Assembly (NCBI GenBank): GCA_963277665.1
Contig: OY728121.1
Span: 1,656,126,062 to 1,656,190,061, forward strand
From: Viscum album
Taxonomy: Eukaryota > Streptophyta > Magnoliopsida > Santalales > Viscaceae
Length of the DNA stretch: 64,000 nucleotides
Direction of reading: 5' to 3'
The notes under the pieces were generated by a model, which worked only from the letters and a program-made list of their open reading frames with translations, was not told the origin of the DNA and did no database searches. A program made the translations under genes and the position numbers. Each line of letters begins with the position of its first letter. The first letter of the stretch is position 1. Positions 1-9,519 of the stretch are shown here, one piece after another.

Positions 1-1293
1 TAATTATTTTTGAATATATTTTCTTCTATCCAAAAATAAAATGAACATAGAAGTTTATTAAACCATGCTATCATATTTAAAATGAACGCATTGAAACATT
101 TATACTTTAATCATTTTCATTTTAATTTTTTAATAAAACGATGGGTAATATGCTAATAAAATTAATAAATGGATTGGAATTATTTAAATTTAAACAATAT
201 TGATAAAAAATATTAATTTTAATGGCTATAATATTTATTAATAAATATATATATATTATTATTTGTTGGAAATGAATGTAAGATAATTTTAAGAGTTATT
301 AATTAGAGATAAGTATATTAAATAATATAAATTATTAAAACATAATATCTATAATTAGAATTATAGTATGAGTTTAAATTTATTTAATTGTAATTTATAT
401 TGAAATAATACATATATAATAAATTTATCATAAGTCATGTTTTTAGAAAATGATTTTTTATACATTGTATTCTTATACATGGTGATAAATATTTTTCTAA
501 GACAAAACTAAAAATATTGAAAAGTATCTAAGATAGGACCATCCCAATATGGGGATAGCATGATCTTATAATTCATATGGTAGTTCAACCATAGGTCACA
601 CAAACAAGAATGAGGAGACACATAACGGGATAAGGGTGATTAGTCTCCAAAGGGTGTTTTTCGAAATGGTGGGTAGGGGAGTTTATTTAATATGTTTTTG
701 GGAAAAAATATTTTATGAAAAATGCATGGGTTAACTTTTTTAAAAAATGGGTTATAGGCGGTAGGCACGCTACTACCTTTCACCCAAAAACCGATTTTTT
801 TCTATTTTAAATATTCTTCATTATATATTTTAAATTTTCATTTCTATTTTGTTTTACTTTGTTTATATATATAATTAAACAAAAAATTTCAGTAGAATTT
901 ATCTTCTATTTAAAATCCACCAGTACTGCCATTACAACAGTCTAAATTCTGAAAGGAACCCTCACCTGTGGCTCCCTTTTATAAGAAGGCTTTCCCTAGA
1001 AATCATTCTGCATTTTCGATGTGGGATTCAGGTTCTACCTTTCCTGCGCAGAACATTCTTCATTTTTGAGGTGAGATTATATTTCAAGTATGTGGCTTCG
1101 AAAGGATATAAAATATAAAATATTAGACCAATATAAATGAAACTTAAAACATGTATCAAATATATAAGAAAAAGTTAAAAACATAAACAATTTCATAAAA
1201 ACTATTGATAAAAAATAATTTATAAGCATTCAAAACCACCTACATGAAACATAAAAATGTTTCAAGTATGTGGTTTTGAAAGACTGTAAAGCA
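1..1293 (-). repeat. Truncated copy of the USE/TATA foldback repeat family
   Basis: Positions 1-75 and about 480-1293 closely match 23817-23895 and 23899-24715 in the same orientation. Positions 76-480 are absent from the second copy. The stretch includes the ACGGGATAAG block, the GGTTATAGGCGGTAGGCA block and the first ~180-bp arm unit. The match stops abruptly at 1293, inside an arm unit, where gypsy-related sequence begins. It is therefore a broken copy, either truncated by or joined to element G1. No protein is encoded. It may start before the window. Whether it is part of a longer terminal repeat or half of a foldback element cannot be decided from this copy alone. Confidence 0.75.
977..1027 (-). 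promoter_or_regulatory. snRNA-type promoter: USE plus TATA box
   Basis: On the minus strand ATCCCACATCG (1017-1027) matches the plant snRNA upstream sequence element RTCCCACATCG exactly. It is followed after 33 nt by TATAAAAG (TATA core 977-983 on the + strand). A spacing of about 33 nt is the known arrangement of RNA polymerase II snRNA promoters in plants; the Pol III type has about 10 nt less. A weaker USE-like sequence lies about 47 bp further upstream. The same pair with the same spacing occurs in two other copies in this window. Motif and spacing are seen directly. Transcription from about 950 leftward is inferred. Confidence 0.6.
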
Positions 1294-1549
1294 TAATTTG
1301 TGGATTAATTCTCATTTTTCATCCAAAGAAACTTAAATCCCTTTTATTTTAATTTTTTATTGTATTTTATAGCTATAATAAATTTCTCACAAACCATCTG
1401 TAATATTATTCAATCCCAAGAAGACTATAGTGCTCAGTTACAGTGGTTGGTTTTGTCCATTGACCTATAAATTTCATCTTTGATGGATCTACTGGTATAT
1501 ATTTTCTTATGATTACATGACCTAATAATGATACTTTCTATATACATAA
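1294..1549 (-). pseudogene. Gypsy G1 pol fragment (RT/RNase H junction), distal to the copia insertion
   Basis: Read on the minus strand this aligns base by base, with many changes, to the part of element G2's pol at about 60790-61050 that covers the end of reverse transcriptase and the start of the RNase H connection (SFLGHIIS region, then the [20 protein letters not shown] region). Examples are CAGTTAC.GTGGTTGG and the GATCTACTG block. It is continuous with 12764 onward once the copia element is removed. The left end at about 1294 abuts the foldback repeat, so the RNase H, integrase and 3' LTR of this copy are missing. Decayed and non-functional. Confidence 0.7.
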
Positions 1550-2021
1550 TGTTGGATCGAATAGTCGATATAAAAGTCTATTAGATGGAACAATACAAGA
1601 GGGGGGGTGAATTGTAGGTTTAAAAACCTTTGAGTTTTAGTAACAAAGAGATTAGTTTAAATGATCTTAAACTAATGCAAACACAAACACCCACAATTGT
1701 ATTGAATGTAAAAGGTATGATGTATTGTAATACTAATGTTATGTAAAACAATTGTATTCAAGATGAACACAATAATCAGAGTAATATAGATATGAGTGAT
1801 TCTACCTTAAAGCGTATAGAACCAATCAAAACAATATGTAATGGAATGATTGTAATTGAACCAATTACAATTGAATATGTAAAGAAGAAAGGAAACAATA
1901 CAAATCCCTTTCTAATACAAGTAACAGCGGAAATGTAAAAGTAATACAATTCTTTTTAACCCAAAGAGAAGGGTTATCCTTTCACCTAGGATAAAAGGTC
2001 TGTCTCACCAACACCTTGGTG

Positions 2022-2156
2022 AGCCCTCGATACGATGATCGGCACGTCTGTCTGCCTATCCCCGGCAGCCCTCGATACGATGATCGGCACGTCTGTCTGC
2101 CTATCCCCGGCAGCCCTCGATACGATGATCGGCACGTCTGTCTGCCTATCCCCGGC
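2022..2156 (-). repeat. 45-bp tandem repeat in copia LTR (3 units)
   Basis: Three near-identical 45-bp units start at 2022, 2067 and 2112. Each contains CCTCGATACGATGATCGGCA and CTGCCTATCCCCGGC. A degenerate fourth unit and a half unit follow to about 2227. The 5' LTR has two units (11998-12087). The repeats lie downstream of the TATA box in element orientation, so they fall in R/U5. The copy-number difference between LTRs of one element means a unit was gained or lost after, or during, the last transposition. Confidence 0.9.
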
Positions 2157-2556
2157 ATCCCTCGATTTTGCAGGTAATCGGCACCTCTGTCTTTCAATTA
2201 CTTGAAAGCCCTCGATACGATGATCGGAAGCACAAGGCTGATGAGAGAAGTCACAGTGTCTCTCTCTAGAATCTTCGTAGTTCACAGAGTCTCTTTCGAT
2301 CTCTTCGTTCATCAGTGTTCTCTCAGCTTCAAATGACCTCCTATTTATAGGCCTCGGGTTCCAACGGTCATATTGCCTCCAACGGTCATATTGAAACAGA
2401 AAGCACGACATCGTTTTGATTAGTATATAACTAACTCAACGACATCGTTTTGTTAGGATAAGAGATATATAGAAATGTAAAACATGAGTACGATTCATAT
2501 GCAGAGAGAGTTTTTGACAAAGTACCAAAACAAATAATGATCATCTGAATAGCAAA

Positions 2557-2665
2557 GTCAGTACGATACGATTGACAGAGTCAGTACGATACGATTGACA
2601 GAGTCAGTACGATACGATTGACAGAGTCATTACGATACGTTTGACAGAGTCAGTACGATACGTTT
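2557..2665 (-). repeat. 23-bp tandem repeats in copia U3 (3' LTR)
   Basis: About 4.7 copies of a 23-bp unit of the form GTCAGTACGATACGATTGAC followed by AGA. It is followed by a TACGATACGAT-rich stretch to about 2700. The same array is at 12488-12596 in the 5' LTR. Position is upstream of the TATA box in element orientation (U3), where tandem repeats commonly act as enhancers; that role is inferred. Confidence 0.85.
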
Positions 2666-2832
2666 TGGTCGGTACGATCAACATCGTACGATACGATAAA
2701 CATGATAAAAGACAAATTGTTATTTACAAACATATGATAGAATACATTTGAGATTTCCAAAACAAGACATAGAATATATTTGTGATTTCCAAAACATGAT
2801 GTAAAAGCCAAAAGAAGACTTTTGACTTAACA

Positions 2833-2847
2833 ATCTCCCCCTTTTTG
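2833..2847 (-). promoter_or_regulatory. Copia polypurine tract (PPT)
   Basis: On the minus strand AAAAAGGGGGAGAT directly abuts the start of the 3' LTR, the expected place for the plus-strand primer. It is the first of a series of similar AGGGGGAG tracts. Confidence 0.9.
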
Positions 2848-2887
2848 GAAAGCACAAACACACAAAGTAAATGAAACAAGAAATACT

Positions 2888-3062
2888 TATCTCCCCCTGA
2901 GTTATTGAAAACTCTTCTGAATAAGAAATTGAATACAACTAACTCCCCCTTAGGTATTGACTTTCCTAAGGATTGTATTCATAGATTTTCCTTAAGAGCA
3001 TTGTAATGCATTCTCCCCCTTTGTAAAACAATCTTTGCTTTGTAAATATTCTCCCCCTTTGT
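2888..3062 (-). promoter_or_regulatory. Cluster of additional PPT-like tracts
   Basis: AGGGGGAG on the minus strand recurs at about 2891-2898, 2943-2950, 3013-3020 and 3051-3058. One more copy lies at about 6329-6338, just after pol. Multiple conserved PPT copies upstream of the 3' LTR are described for Sireviruses. Here the tracts lie between the env-position ORF and the 3' LTR. Use as extra plus-strand priming sites is inferred. Confidence 0.75.
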
Positions 3063-3197
3063 GATTTACAAAAAGAAAGGAGGAATCTCGAATTGACTGG
3101 AAGAGTTAGTGAAGTAATACAAGACAATGGATAAAAGAGAAAGGATTATAAGAGTTATTACAAAACAAACAAGTTCCAAAAGAAACAAATACAACAA

Positions 3198-5450
3198 TCA
3201 TTTGTTTTCTCTTTCCTTCTCTTTCTTTATAAGCTCATGAAGCACAGCTTTCATCTTCTTGATCTCCTTCTTGTCTTCAGAAATTGATTCACCCTGAGTT
3301 TTGAGAAGCTCTTGTTGATCCGCAAAAATCTGATCTTGATTTCTGATGGTTTCCTCCTGGACTCTGATTACTTCTTCAAGAGTATCAATTCTGTTTTGCA
3401 GAGTCTTGTTATCCTTGGACAACTCAGAATTTTGATTCTTCAGTAAAACCATTTCATCTTTGAAAGATGAAACCTTCGAGAATTCAGATTGGAAAGCATT
3501 CATCCTATCTTGCAAGTCTTTCACTGAAGGAACATCGGTTCTTTGAGAAGACAAAAGGTTCAGCCTTTCAACCATTTCTTTATCAAGCTTGTTGAAAGCA
3601 ATTGATAGCTCATTTGATAACCTCCTTATATCTTCAATAGCTAATTCATGATCATTGATTGAGCTTTCAGTTTTGTATGACCACTTGGTCATCTTATTGC
3701 AAGCTTTCTTATGAGCAACTGAGCTTTCCGAAAGAACTTTCAGATCGGCTTCTACTGACAAAACTTTCTTTCTCAATTCTTTTACAGAGCCAAACTTTTT
3801 CCTTTGATTTTCAGTAATAAAATCAATCTTCCCTTCCAGCCTCGGAAAATAAGGAATTGTTTTCTCCACCCTTCTCAAAACATGAACAATGTAATCACTC
3901 TTTTTGAGAGAGATTGTATGCTCTGAATCAGTATCTTCATCGTACGTTGCTAGTTCATACGATCTGCTTGAATGAACAACTGGCTGTTTCCCTTTCGCTT
4001 TTTCTTTCTGTTTTCTTTCATCTTCCACTCTGTCACTAATGACAACTACTTTATCAGACTGAGAAGATTGAGCATCTTGCTTTTCTCGAGATGACATCCT
4101 GTCCGGAGATCTTTCCTGATCGGCATGAGGAGTTTGTTGAACACCTTCGCTCAGCTTTTGAAGCGATTCCTCTCTACTTTTCTTTGAGCTTTGAAGAAAT
4201 TCTAACAGAAAATCTCCTTCTTCTACTTCCACTTCTTCTATCACTTGTTTTCCTTTTTCTTTCTCAGGCAGACTCTGTACGATGGGCTCTTGGTGCACTT
4301 CCACAGTTAGTTGAGCACTAGCATCTTCAACTGCTTTCAAGACTTTAGAAATATCAAAGTCCTGAGCCTTTCTTTTCAAAAGAGTCTTCTTTTTCTTTTC
4401 AGCTTGAAGGGTTTCTTCTACCCTTATTCTTGCTGCAAAGGCCTCAGCAGGATCAAGACCAAACTTCGGATCGCCTTCCTTTCTTTGTTCCTTGTCCTTT
4501 CTCCATTTGGCTACAACTTCCTTACTGTACCTCGGCTTCTTCTTTGGTTTTGAACTAGTTTGAGGATCAGACTTTCGAGTAACACCGGTTGATTGATTGT
4601 CCTTGGCTGGCATAGGTGCCGATTGATTTTGATCCAATTCAGCTTCTACATCTCTGACAAAAATTTTTGAATTTGAATCAAAACAAACATTCAGCTTTTT
4701 CATCATACTCTTATTAATCAAAGACGGCCACAAATACATAGGTTCTCCTTTCAAAGGAATGTTACAAAACTTCATACTCTCAAGAATGAATTTCGTAAGG
4801 ATGGCTGGATACATTATTATTTGGGATTTAATCCCTCCTTTCTTGACATTCTTGATGGTTTCAAAAATATATCCCATGAGATTTACTTTCCTCATATTCA
4901 CAAGATAGTCGAGCATAAAGACATCAGAAACTTTAAGGGTTTCTCTATCCCCTTTTCTTGGGACAAGAAAACCTTTCATCCATAAAGTGACAAACCGATT
5001 GTCCGGTGAAAGATGATAAACTTTCCTCTTTCCCTCATTAACAACAAACAAGGTTTTTTCAGCACTTTCTCTATTAAACGTACCAACTTCCTCTGGTAGT
5101 TTGTGAGATGGACAGAATGCATCGCCTTCTATAGAAACATTCAGAAAATGTGCCGCTTGTTTCACAGACATAGATAACTTTCTATCGTACACAGCGAAGT
5201 TTATAGTCATATCTTTGTCGAAAGAAACGGTTTTGTAAAACTGACAAACTTCATCAAAAAGAACTGGATCTTGACTATCAGGCTTTTCCACACAGAGATG
5301 TTCCCATCCTTGAAACAAAATAATCCTCTTGATTGTAGAATCGTACATATCGAAAAATTCTCGGGATACTAACCTTTCTCTGTGAAAGTCTTTCTCTGTA
5401 AAAGTCTTTGAAGACATTTCGGCAGGAGTATTAGCAGAAGATTGAGACAT
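3198..5450 (-). CDS. Envelope-position ORF of the copia element (750 aa)
   Basis: Open from ATG at 5450 to the stop at 3198, between pol and the 3' LTR, where Sireviruses carry an 'envelope-like' gene. The N-terminal ~270 residues look globular, with hydrophobic segments around 'MYPAILTKFILESMKF' and 'EPMYLWPSLINKSMMKKL'. This resembles the domain annotated in plant elements as 'putative plant transposon protein' (recalled, not searched). The middle (about 270-520) is highly charged with nuclear-localisation-like lysine runs (KPKKKPRYSK, KKKKTLLKRK). The C-terminal ~190 residues are heptad-rich coiled coil. I see no signal peptide and no clear transmembrane anchor, so a true membrane glycoprotein is not supported. 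Probably expressed from a spliced or readthrough RNA; function unknown. Confidence 0.8.
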   Translation of the reverse strand: MSQSSANTPAEMSSKTFTEKDFHRERLVSREFFDMYDSTIKRIILFQGWEHLCVEKPDSQDPVLFDEVCQFYKTVSFDKDMTINFAVYDRKLSMSVKQAAHFLNVSIEGDAFCPSHKLPEEVGTFNRESAEKTLFVVNEGKRKVYHLSPDNRFVTLWMKGFLVPRKGDRETLKVSDVFMLDYLVNMRKVNLMGYIFETIKNVKKGGIKSQIIMYPAILTKFILESMKFCNIPLKGEPMYLWPSLINKSMMKKLNVCFDSNSKIFVRDVEAELDQNQSAPMPAKDNQSTGVTRKSDPQTSSKPKKKPRYSKEVVAKWRKDKEQRKEGDPKFGLDPAEAFAARIRVEETLQAEKKKKTLLKRKAQDFDISKVLKAVEDASAQLTVEVHQEPIVQSLPEKEKGKQVIEEVEVEEGDFLLEFLQSSKKSREESLQKLSEGVQQTPHADQERSPDRMSSREKQDAQSSQSDKVVVISDRVEDERKQKEKAKGKQPVVHSSRSYELATYDEDTDSEHTISLKKSDYIVHVLRRVEKTIPYFPRLEGKIDFITENQRKKFGSVKELRKKVLSVEADLKVLSESSVAHKKACNKMTKWSYKTESSINDHELAIEDIRRLSNELSIAFNKLDKEMVERLNLLSSQRTDVPSVKDLQDRMNAFQSEFSKVSSFKDEMVLLKNQNSELSKDNKTLQNRIDTLEEVIRVQEETIRNQDQIFADQQELLKTQGESISEDKKEIKKMKAVLHELIKKEKERENK

Positions 5451-5754
5451 AAAGGTTCTGCCGATGAGAAGATCGTACGATGGTTTATAGCTGGTGGAGC
5501 AGAGCTTCGCCTCAAATCCTGAAATTTCAATGTGGGTTTGGGGAGGGGAGGGGGGTATTTATAGGCAAAAAAAGAGATGACCGTTGATATTCTACGGTCA
5601 AGATTAGATAATACCAGATCAATGGTTAGGATTAAAACAAAGAAAATAAAAAAATAAAAAAAAATGAAAAGAAACCTGTTGGAGAACATAAGGTGATTGC
5701 TGGTTTTGGTATGAATCAAAAGTAAACACAATCGTAATAAGAAAAAAAAATCAT

Positions 5755-6190
5755 GATGCCGATGGAAAACAATCTCAATACCATCATCGGTCGATACAAA
5801 AAAAATCGAATGATACGATGGAAAAGAATTTGAATACTATCATCGGTCGATTCAAAAACTATTGAATGGTACGATGGAAAAGAATTTCAATACTATCATC
5901 GGTCGATTCAAAAACTATTGAATGGTACGATGGAAAAGAATTTCAATACCATCATCGGTCGATTCAAAAACTATTGAATGGTACGATGGAAAAGAATTTC
6001 AATACCATCATCGGTCGATTCAAAAACTATTGAATGGTACGATGGAAAAGAATTTCAATACCATCATCGGTCGATTCAAAAAAAAATTTTGAACGATACG
6101 ATGGAAAAGAATTTCAATACCATCATCGGTCGATTCAAAAAAAAAAATTTTGAATGATACGATGGAAAAGAATTTCAATACGATAAACAG
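5755..6190 (-). repeat. 56-bp tandem repeat between pol and env-position ORF
   Basis: About seven to eight units: the CATCGGTCGA motif occurs at 5841, 5897, 5953, 6009, 6065 and 6124, that is, every 56 bp, with the last unit lengthened by an A run. Each unit holds two inverted pieces, ACGATGG and CCATCATCGG, about 20 nt apart, so each could form a short hairpin. Short incomplete units continue to 6260. No coding capacity is evident beyond repeat-derived frames. Confidence 0.9.
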
Positions 6191-6396
6191 AAAAACTGAA
6201 ATGATCAATACGATAAACAGGAAAACTTAAAATGAAACGATAAAACTGTCAATATGATAAACAGAAAGAAACATATATAAAGAGAGTAAATATTTAAAGA
6301 TCAGAAACATAAAGACATAAAGAAATGTCCTCCCCCTTTCTACGAGGAGTTTCTTACTATTAGGAGAGATGTAAAACATGAAGTAGATATGAATGA

Positions 6397-9300
6397 TTAT
6401 TTTAATGTAATAATTTTTAGCTTCTGTTTTATAAATTCAAATCTATCGGAAGGTAAAGGTTTTGTAAAAATATCAGCAAGTTGATCTTGCGTTCCGATGA
6501 ATTGTAAAACAATATCTCCTTTTTGTGTGTGATCCCTAAGAAAGTGATGCCTAACATCTATGTGTTTTGCACGAGAGTGATGTGCTGGGTTTTTACTAAG
6601 AGCTATGGCACTTGTATTATCACACAGAATTTGAGTTTTGGAGAAACTCAAACCATAGTCAGTGAGTGTGTGCTGCATCCACAATACTTGAGCACAGCAA
6701 CTTCCAGCTGCTACATATTCAGCTTCAGCAGTGGAGAGTGATACTGAGTGTTGTTTCTTGCAAGACCAAGAAACCAAAGAATCTCCTAAGAAATGACAAG
6801 TTCCAGATGTACTTTTTCTATCCATTCTACAACCACCAAAGTCAGCATCTGAAAAACTTTTTAAAACAAAATCATTTCCAGAAGAGTAGAAAAGTCCTAA
6901 ATCCATAGTGTCTTTTAAATACCGAAAGATTCTCTTTACGGCTTTTAAGTGAGACTCTTTTGGATTAGATTGATATCTTGCACATAAGCATACAGAAAAC
7001 ATCAAGTCGGGTCGACTAGCTGTCAAGTATAGCAAACTCCCTATCATACCTCTAAAAATTGTTTGATCTACTGGTTTCCCAGTTTCATCAAGATCAAGAG
7101 TATTTGAGGTACCAATTGGGGTGCTAATACTTTTAGTTTTGTCAAATCCATACTTTTTGAGTAAGTCTTTAATATACTTATGTTGAGATATATAAGTTCC
7201 TTCTGGTTTTTGAGATATTTGAAAACCTAGAAAGAATGTTAACTCACCCATCATACTCATTTCGAACTCAGATTTCATTAAATTTGCAAAAGAATCAGTT
7301 AAAGATTTCTGAGTTGATCCAAATATGATGTCATCAACATAGATTTGGACAACCAAAACATTTTTGTTTTCCATTTTTATAAAAAGAGTTGGATCAGCTG
7401 TACCTTTTCTATAATTGTTTTGTAAAAGAAATCCTGTAAGTCTATCATACCATGCTCTAGGGGCTTGTTTAAGACCATATAGAGCCTTGGTAAGTTTAAA
7501 GACATGATCAGGATGTTTTGGGTCTTGAAAACCAGGAGGTTGTTCGACAAAAACTTCTTCTTGAACAAAACCATTTAGAAAAGCACATTTGACATCCATT
7601 TGAAATAGTTTGAAATTGAAATATGCTGCAAAGGCTAATAGAATACGAATAGATTCAAGTCTAGCTACAGGAGCATATGTTTCTTCATAGTCTATTCCCT
7701 CTTGTTGATTATAGCCTTTAGCAACAAGTCTTGCTTTATTTCTTACAATGATTCCATTTTCATCACACTTGTTTCTGAAAACCCATTTTACACCAATTAC
7801 AGTTGTTTCTTTAGGTCTTTCAACTAAAGTCCAGACTTGAATCCTTTCAAATTCATTTAGTTCATCCTGCATTGCTTTGATCCAATCATCATCACCTAAG
7901 GCCTCACTTGGAGTTTTAGGTTCAAATTGGGAAAGAAAAGCAAGATGTTCTATTTCATTTCTTAAGGAATTTCTGGTCCTTACAGGTTGATTTATATCAC
8001 CAATGATATTATCACTGGGATGATTCCTAAGAAACAATTGATTTGGGTTTTGTAAAACCTGTTCATCAACATATGGTAGAAAATCTTCTGTGGTAAATGT
8101 TTCAGAAACACTTTCTTGAACATTTTCCTTATCAGAATGTTCTTCTAATATAGGTTGATAAACATTTTTAGAAAACACATCCGAGGATGTAGGATTGGAT
8201 TGGTTGAAAACAAAAGGGTTAGTTTCATCAAATTTTACATGTACTGTTTCTTCAACAGTACAAGTGTTTTTATTGAAAACTCTATAAGCCTTAGAGGTTG
8301 TGGAATAGCCTAGAAAGATCCCTTCATCAGATTTTGGTGCAAATTTGTGTAAATTATCTTTTGTATTCAGAATGAATACTTTGCATCCAAAAACTTTGAA
8401 GTAAGAAACTTTAGGTTTTCGGCCAGTCCATAACTCGTAAGGAGTTTTATTAAGAAATGGTCTAGTTAAAACACGATTTATAGTATAACAGGCAGTACTT
8501 ACAGCTTCAGCCCAAAAGTGCTTAGCAATTGAGTATTCACTCAATATGGTTCGAGTCATTTCCTGAAGAATACGATTTCTTCTTTCAACAACACCATTTT
8601 GCTGAGGAGTTCTTGGTGCTGAGAAATTGTGAGTAATACCTTTCTTACTACAAAAAGTTTCAAAATCTGAGTTTTGAAATTCACCACCATGATCACTATG
8701 AATAGTTATCAATGGTAGGTTTTTCTCATTTTTAACTTGGGCTCTAAAAGTTTTGAAATACGAAAAGGCTTCAGATTTCTTTGTGAGAAAGTAGACCCAT
8801 GTAAATCTAGTAAAGTCATCAACTAAAACAAATACATAGTATTTGCCTCCAATGCTTCCAGATTGTGAAGGACCAAATAGATCCATATGCACAAGCTGTA
8901 ATGCATTAGAAGTTGAAACTTCATTAATTGGTTTAAAGCTAGTTTTATGTTGCTTGCCAAATTGACAAGGATCACAGACTTTTGAAGAATCATATCTAAG
9001 ATCCGGTAGCCCTTTTACAAGTCCTTTCTTTGAGAGTTTTCTTAGGTTTCTCAAATTACAGTGTCCTAATCTCCTATGCCATAACCACGATTGGTCTTCT
9101 ATTACACTTAAACAAGGTAAGTTTTGGTTCCTAAGGTCTTCTAAGTTAATAGTGTAAACATTCTCTTGCCTATGGGCAGATAGAATGAATTCATCCTTGG
9201 AATTGTGAACTAGACACTTATCATTTCTAAAATTCACAAGGTAACCTTCATCACATAATTGACTTATGCTGATGAGATTGTGCCTAAGACCTTTTACAAA

Positions 9301-9516
9301 TAAAACATTTGAAATAAGAACTTTTCCAAGAAAAACGATATTACCTATACCAACAATCTTTCCTTGAGCATTATCTCCGAAGGTAACTTTTCCACCTTTT
9401 GTTTTGATAACCTTTTCAAAGAAATCTTTGTTTCCAGTCATATGTCGAGAACAACCACTATCCATGTACCAAATGTTATTATTGATACACTTCTCGTTTT
9501 CCTGAAAAAGAAACAA
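6397..9516 (-). CDS. pol: Copia Pol polyprotein (protease-integrase-RT-RNase H)
   Basis: 1039 codons in the same frame as gag and directly after its stop; no ATG opens it (first codon TTG). Protease: [11 protein letters not shown] with catalytic Asp about residue 19. GAG-pre-integrase zinc module: H147, H152, C181, C184. Integrase DDE: D212 (HMDLFGP), D275 (HSDHGGEF), E311 (GVVERRNR), with D275 and E311 spaced as in DD35E. Reverse transcriptase about 555-800 with YVDD at 726-729, KWVFRNK and [11 protein letters not shown] blocks. RNase H about 880-1020 with [10 protein letters not shown] and ADIFTKPLP. Length and order are those of plant copia pol. All catalytic motifs look intact. Probably made as a Gag-Pol fusion by stop readthrough or splicing. 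Confidence 0.96.
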   Translation of the reverse strand: MFLFQENEKCINNNIWYMDSGCSRHMTGNKDFFEKVIKTKGGKVTFGDNAQGKIVGIGNIVFLGKVLISNVLFVKGLRHNLISISQLCDEGYLVNFRNDKCLVHNSKDEFILSAHRQENVYTINLEDLRNQNLPCLSVIEDQSWLWHRRLGHCNLRNLRKLSKKGLVKGLPDLRYDSSKVCDPCQFGKQHKTSFKPINEVSTSNALQLVHMDLFGPSQSGSIGGKYYVFVLVDDFTRFTWVYFLTKKSEAFSYFKTFRAQVKNEKNLPLITIHSDHGGEFQNSDFETFCSKKGITHNFSAPRTPQQNGVVERRNRILQEMTRTILSEYSIAKHFWAEAVSTACYTINRVLTRPFLNKTPYELWTGRKPKVSYFKVFGCKVFILNTKDNLHKFAPKSDEGIFLGYSTTSKAYRVFNKNTCTVEETVHVKFDETNPFVFNQSNPTSSDVFSKNVYQPILEEHSDKENVQESVSETFTTEDFLPYVDEQVLQNPNQLFLRNHPSDNIIGDINQPVRTRNSLRNEIEHLAFLSQFEPKTPSEALGDDDWIKAMQDELNEFERIQVWTLVERPKETTVIGVKWVFRNKCDENGIIVRNKARLVAKGYNQQEGIDYEETYAPVARLESIRILLAFAAYFNFKLFQMDVKCAFLNGFVQEEVFVEQPPGFQDPKHPDHVFKLTKALYGLKQAPRAWYDRLTGFLLQNNYRKGTADPTLFIKMENKNVLVVQIYVDDIIFGSTQKSLTDSFANLMKSEFEMSMMGELTFFLGFQISQKPEGTYISQHKYIKDLLKKYGFDKTKSISTPIGTSNTLDLDETGKPVDQTIFRGMIGSLLYLTASRPDLMFSVCLCARYQSNPKESHLKAVKRIFRYLKDTMDLGLFYSSGNDFVLKSFSDADFGGCRMDRKSTSGTCHFLGDSLVSWSCKKQHSVSLSTAEAEYVAAGSCCAQVLWMQHTLTDYGLSFSKTQILCDNTSAIALSKNPAHHSRAKHIDVRHHFLRDHTQKGDIVLQFIGTQDQLADIFTKPLPSDRFEFIKQKLKIITLK

Positions 9517-9519
9517 TTA
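9501..9519 (-). other. Gag/pol junction: single in-frame stop next to a splice-acceptor-like tract
   Basis: On the minus strand the gag frame ends in TAA (9517-9519) and the next codons, in the same frame, continue into pol. The stop is followed at once by TTGTTTCTTTTTCAG and G, a pyrimidine tract ending in CAG as in a plant 3' splice site (AG at 9503-9502). Either stop-codon readthrough or removal of a short intron spanning the stop would join gag to pol. I see no strong 5' splice site. A recent point mutation is a third option. Confidence 0.6.

Larger units (their letters stand above)
1550..2832 (-). repeat. Copia 3' LTR
   Basis: Direct repeat of 11526-12763 with the same ends (TGTTG...TTAACA). 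It is 1283 bp long, 45 bp longer than the 5' LTR because it has three rather than two tandem copies of a 45-bp unit. TATA core CTATAAATAG on the minus strand at 2341-2350. Open frames inside it (for example 1986-2411) are made of the tandem repeats and cross the promoter, so I do not call them genes. Confidence 0.95.

Noticed and set aside
2022..2156. Regular repeats that could be mistaken for a CRISPR array (also 5755-6190)
   Set aside because: Units are contiguous tandem copies with no unique spacers, inside a eukaryotic retrotransposon.
1986..2411. Open frames of 141 and 71 codons in the copia LTR (and 126 codons at 11962-12342)
   Set aside because: They consist of the 45-bp tandem repeat translated, span the TATA box, and change length with repeat number. 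Not genes.
3198..5450. True viral envelope glycoprotein
   Set aside because: Position fits the 'env-like' label, but no signal peptide, membrane anchor or cleavage site is visible. The protein is charged and coiled-coil. I keep only the positional name.
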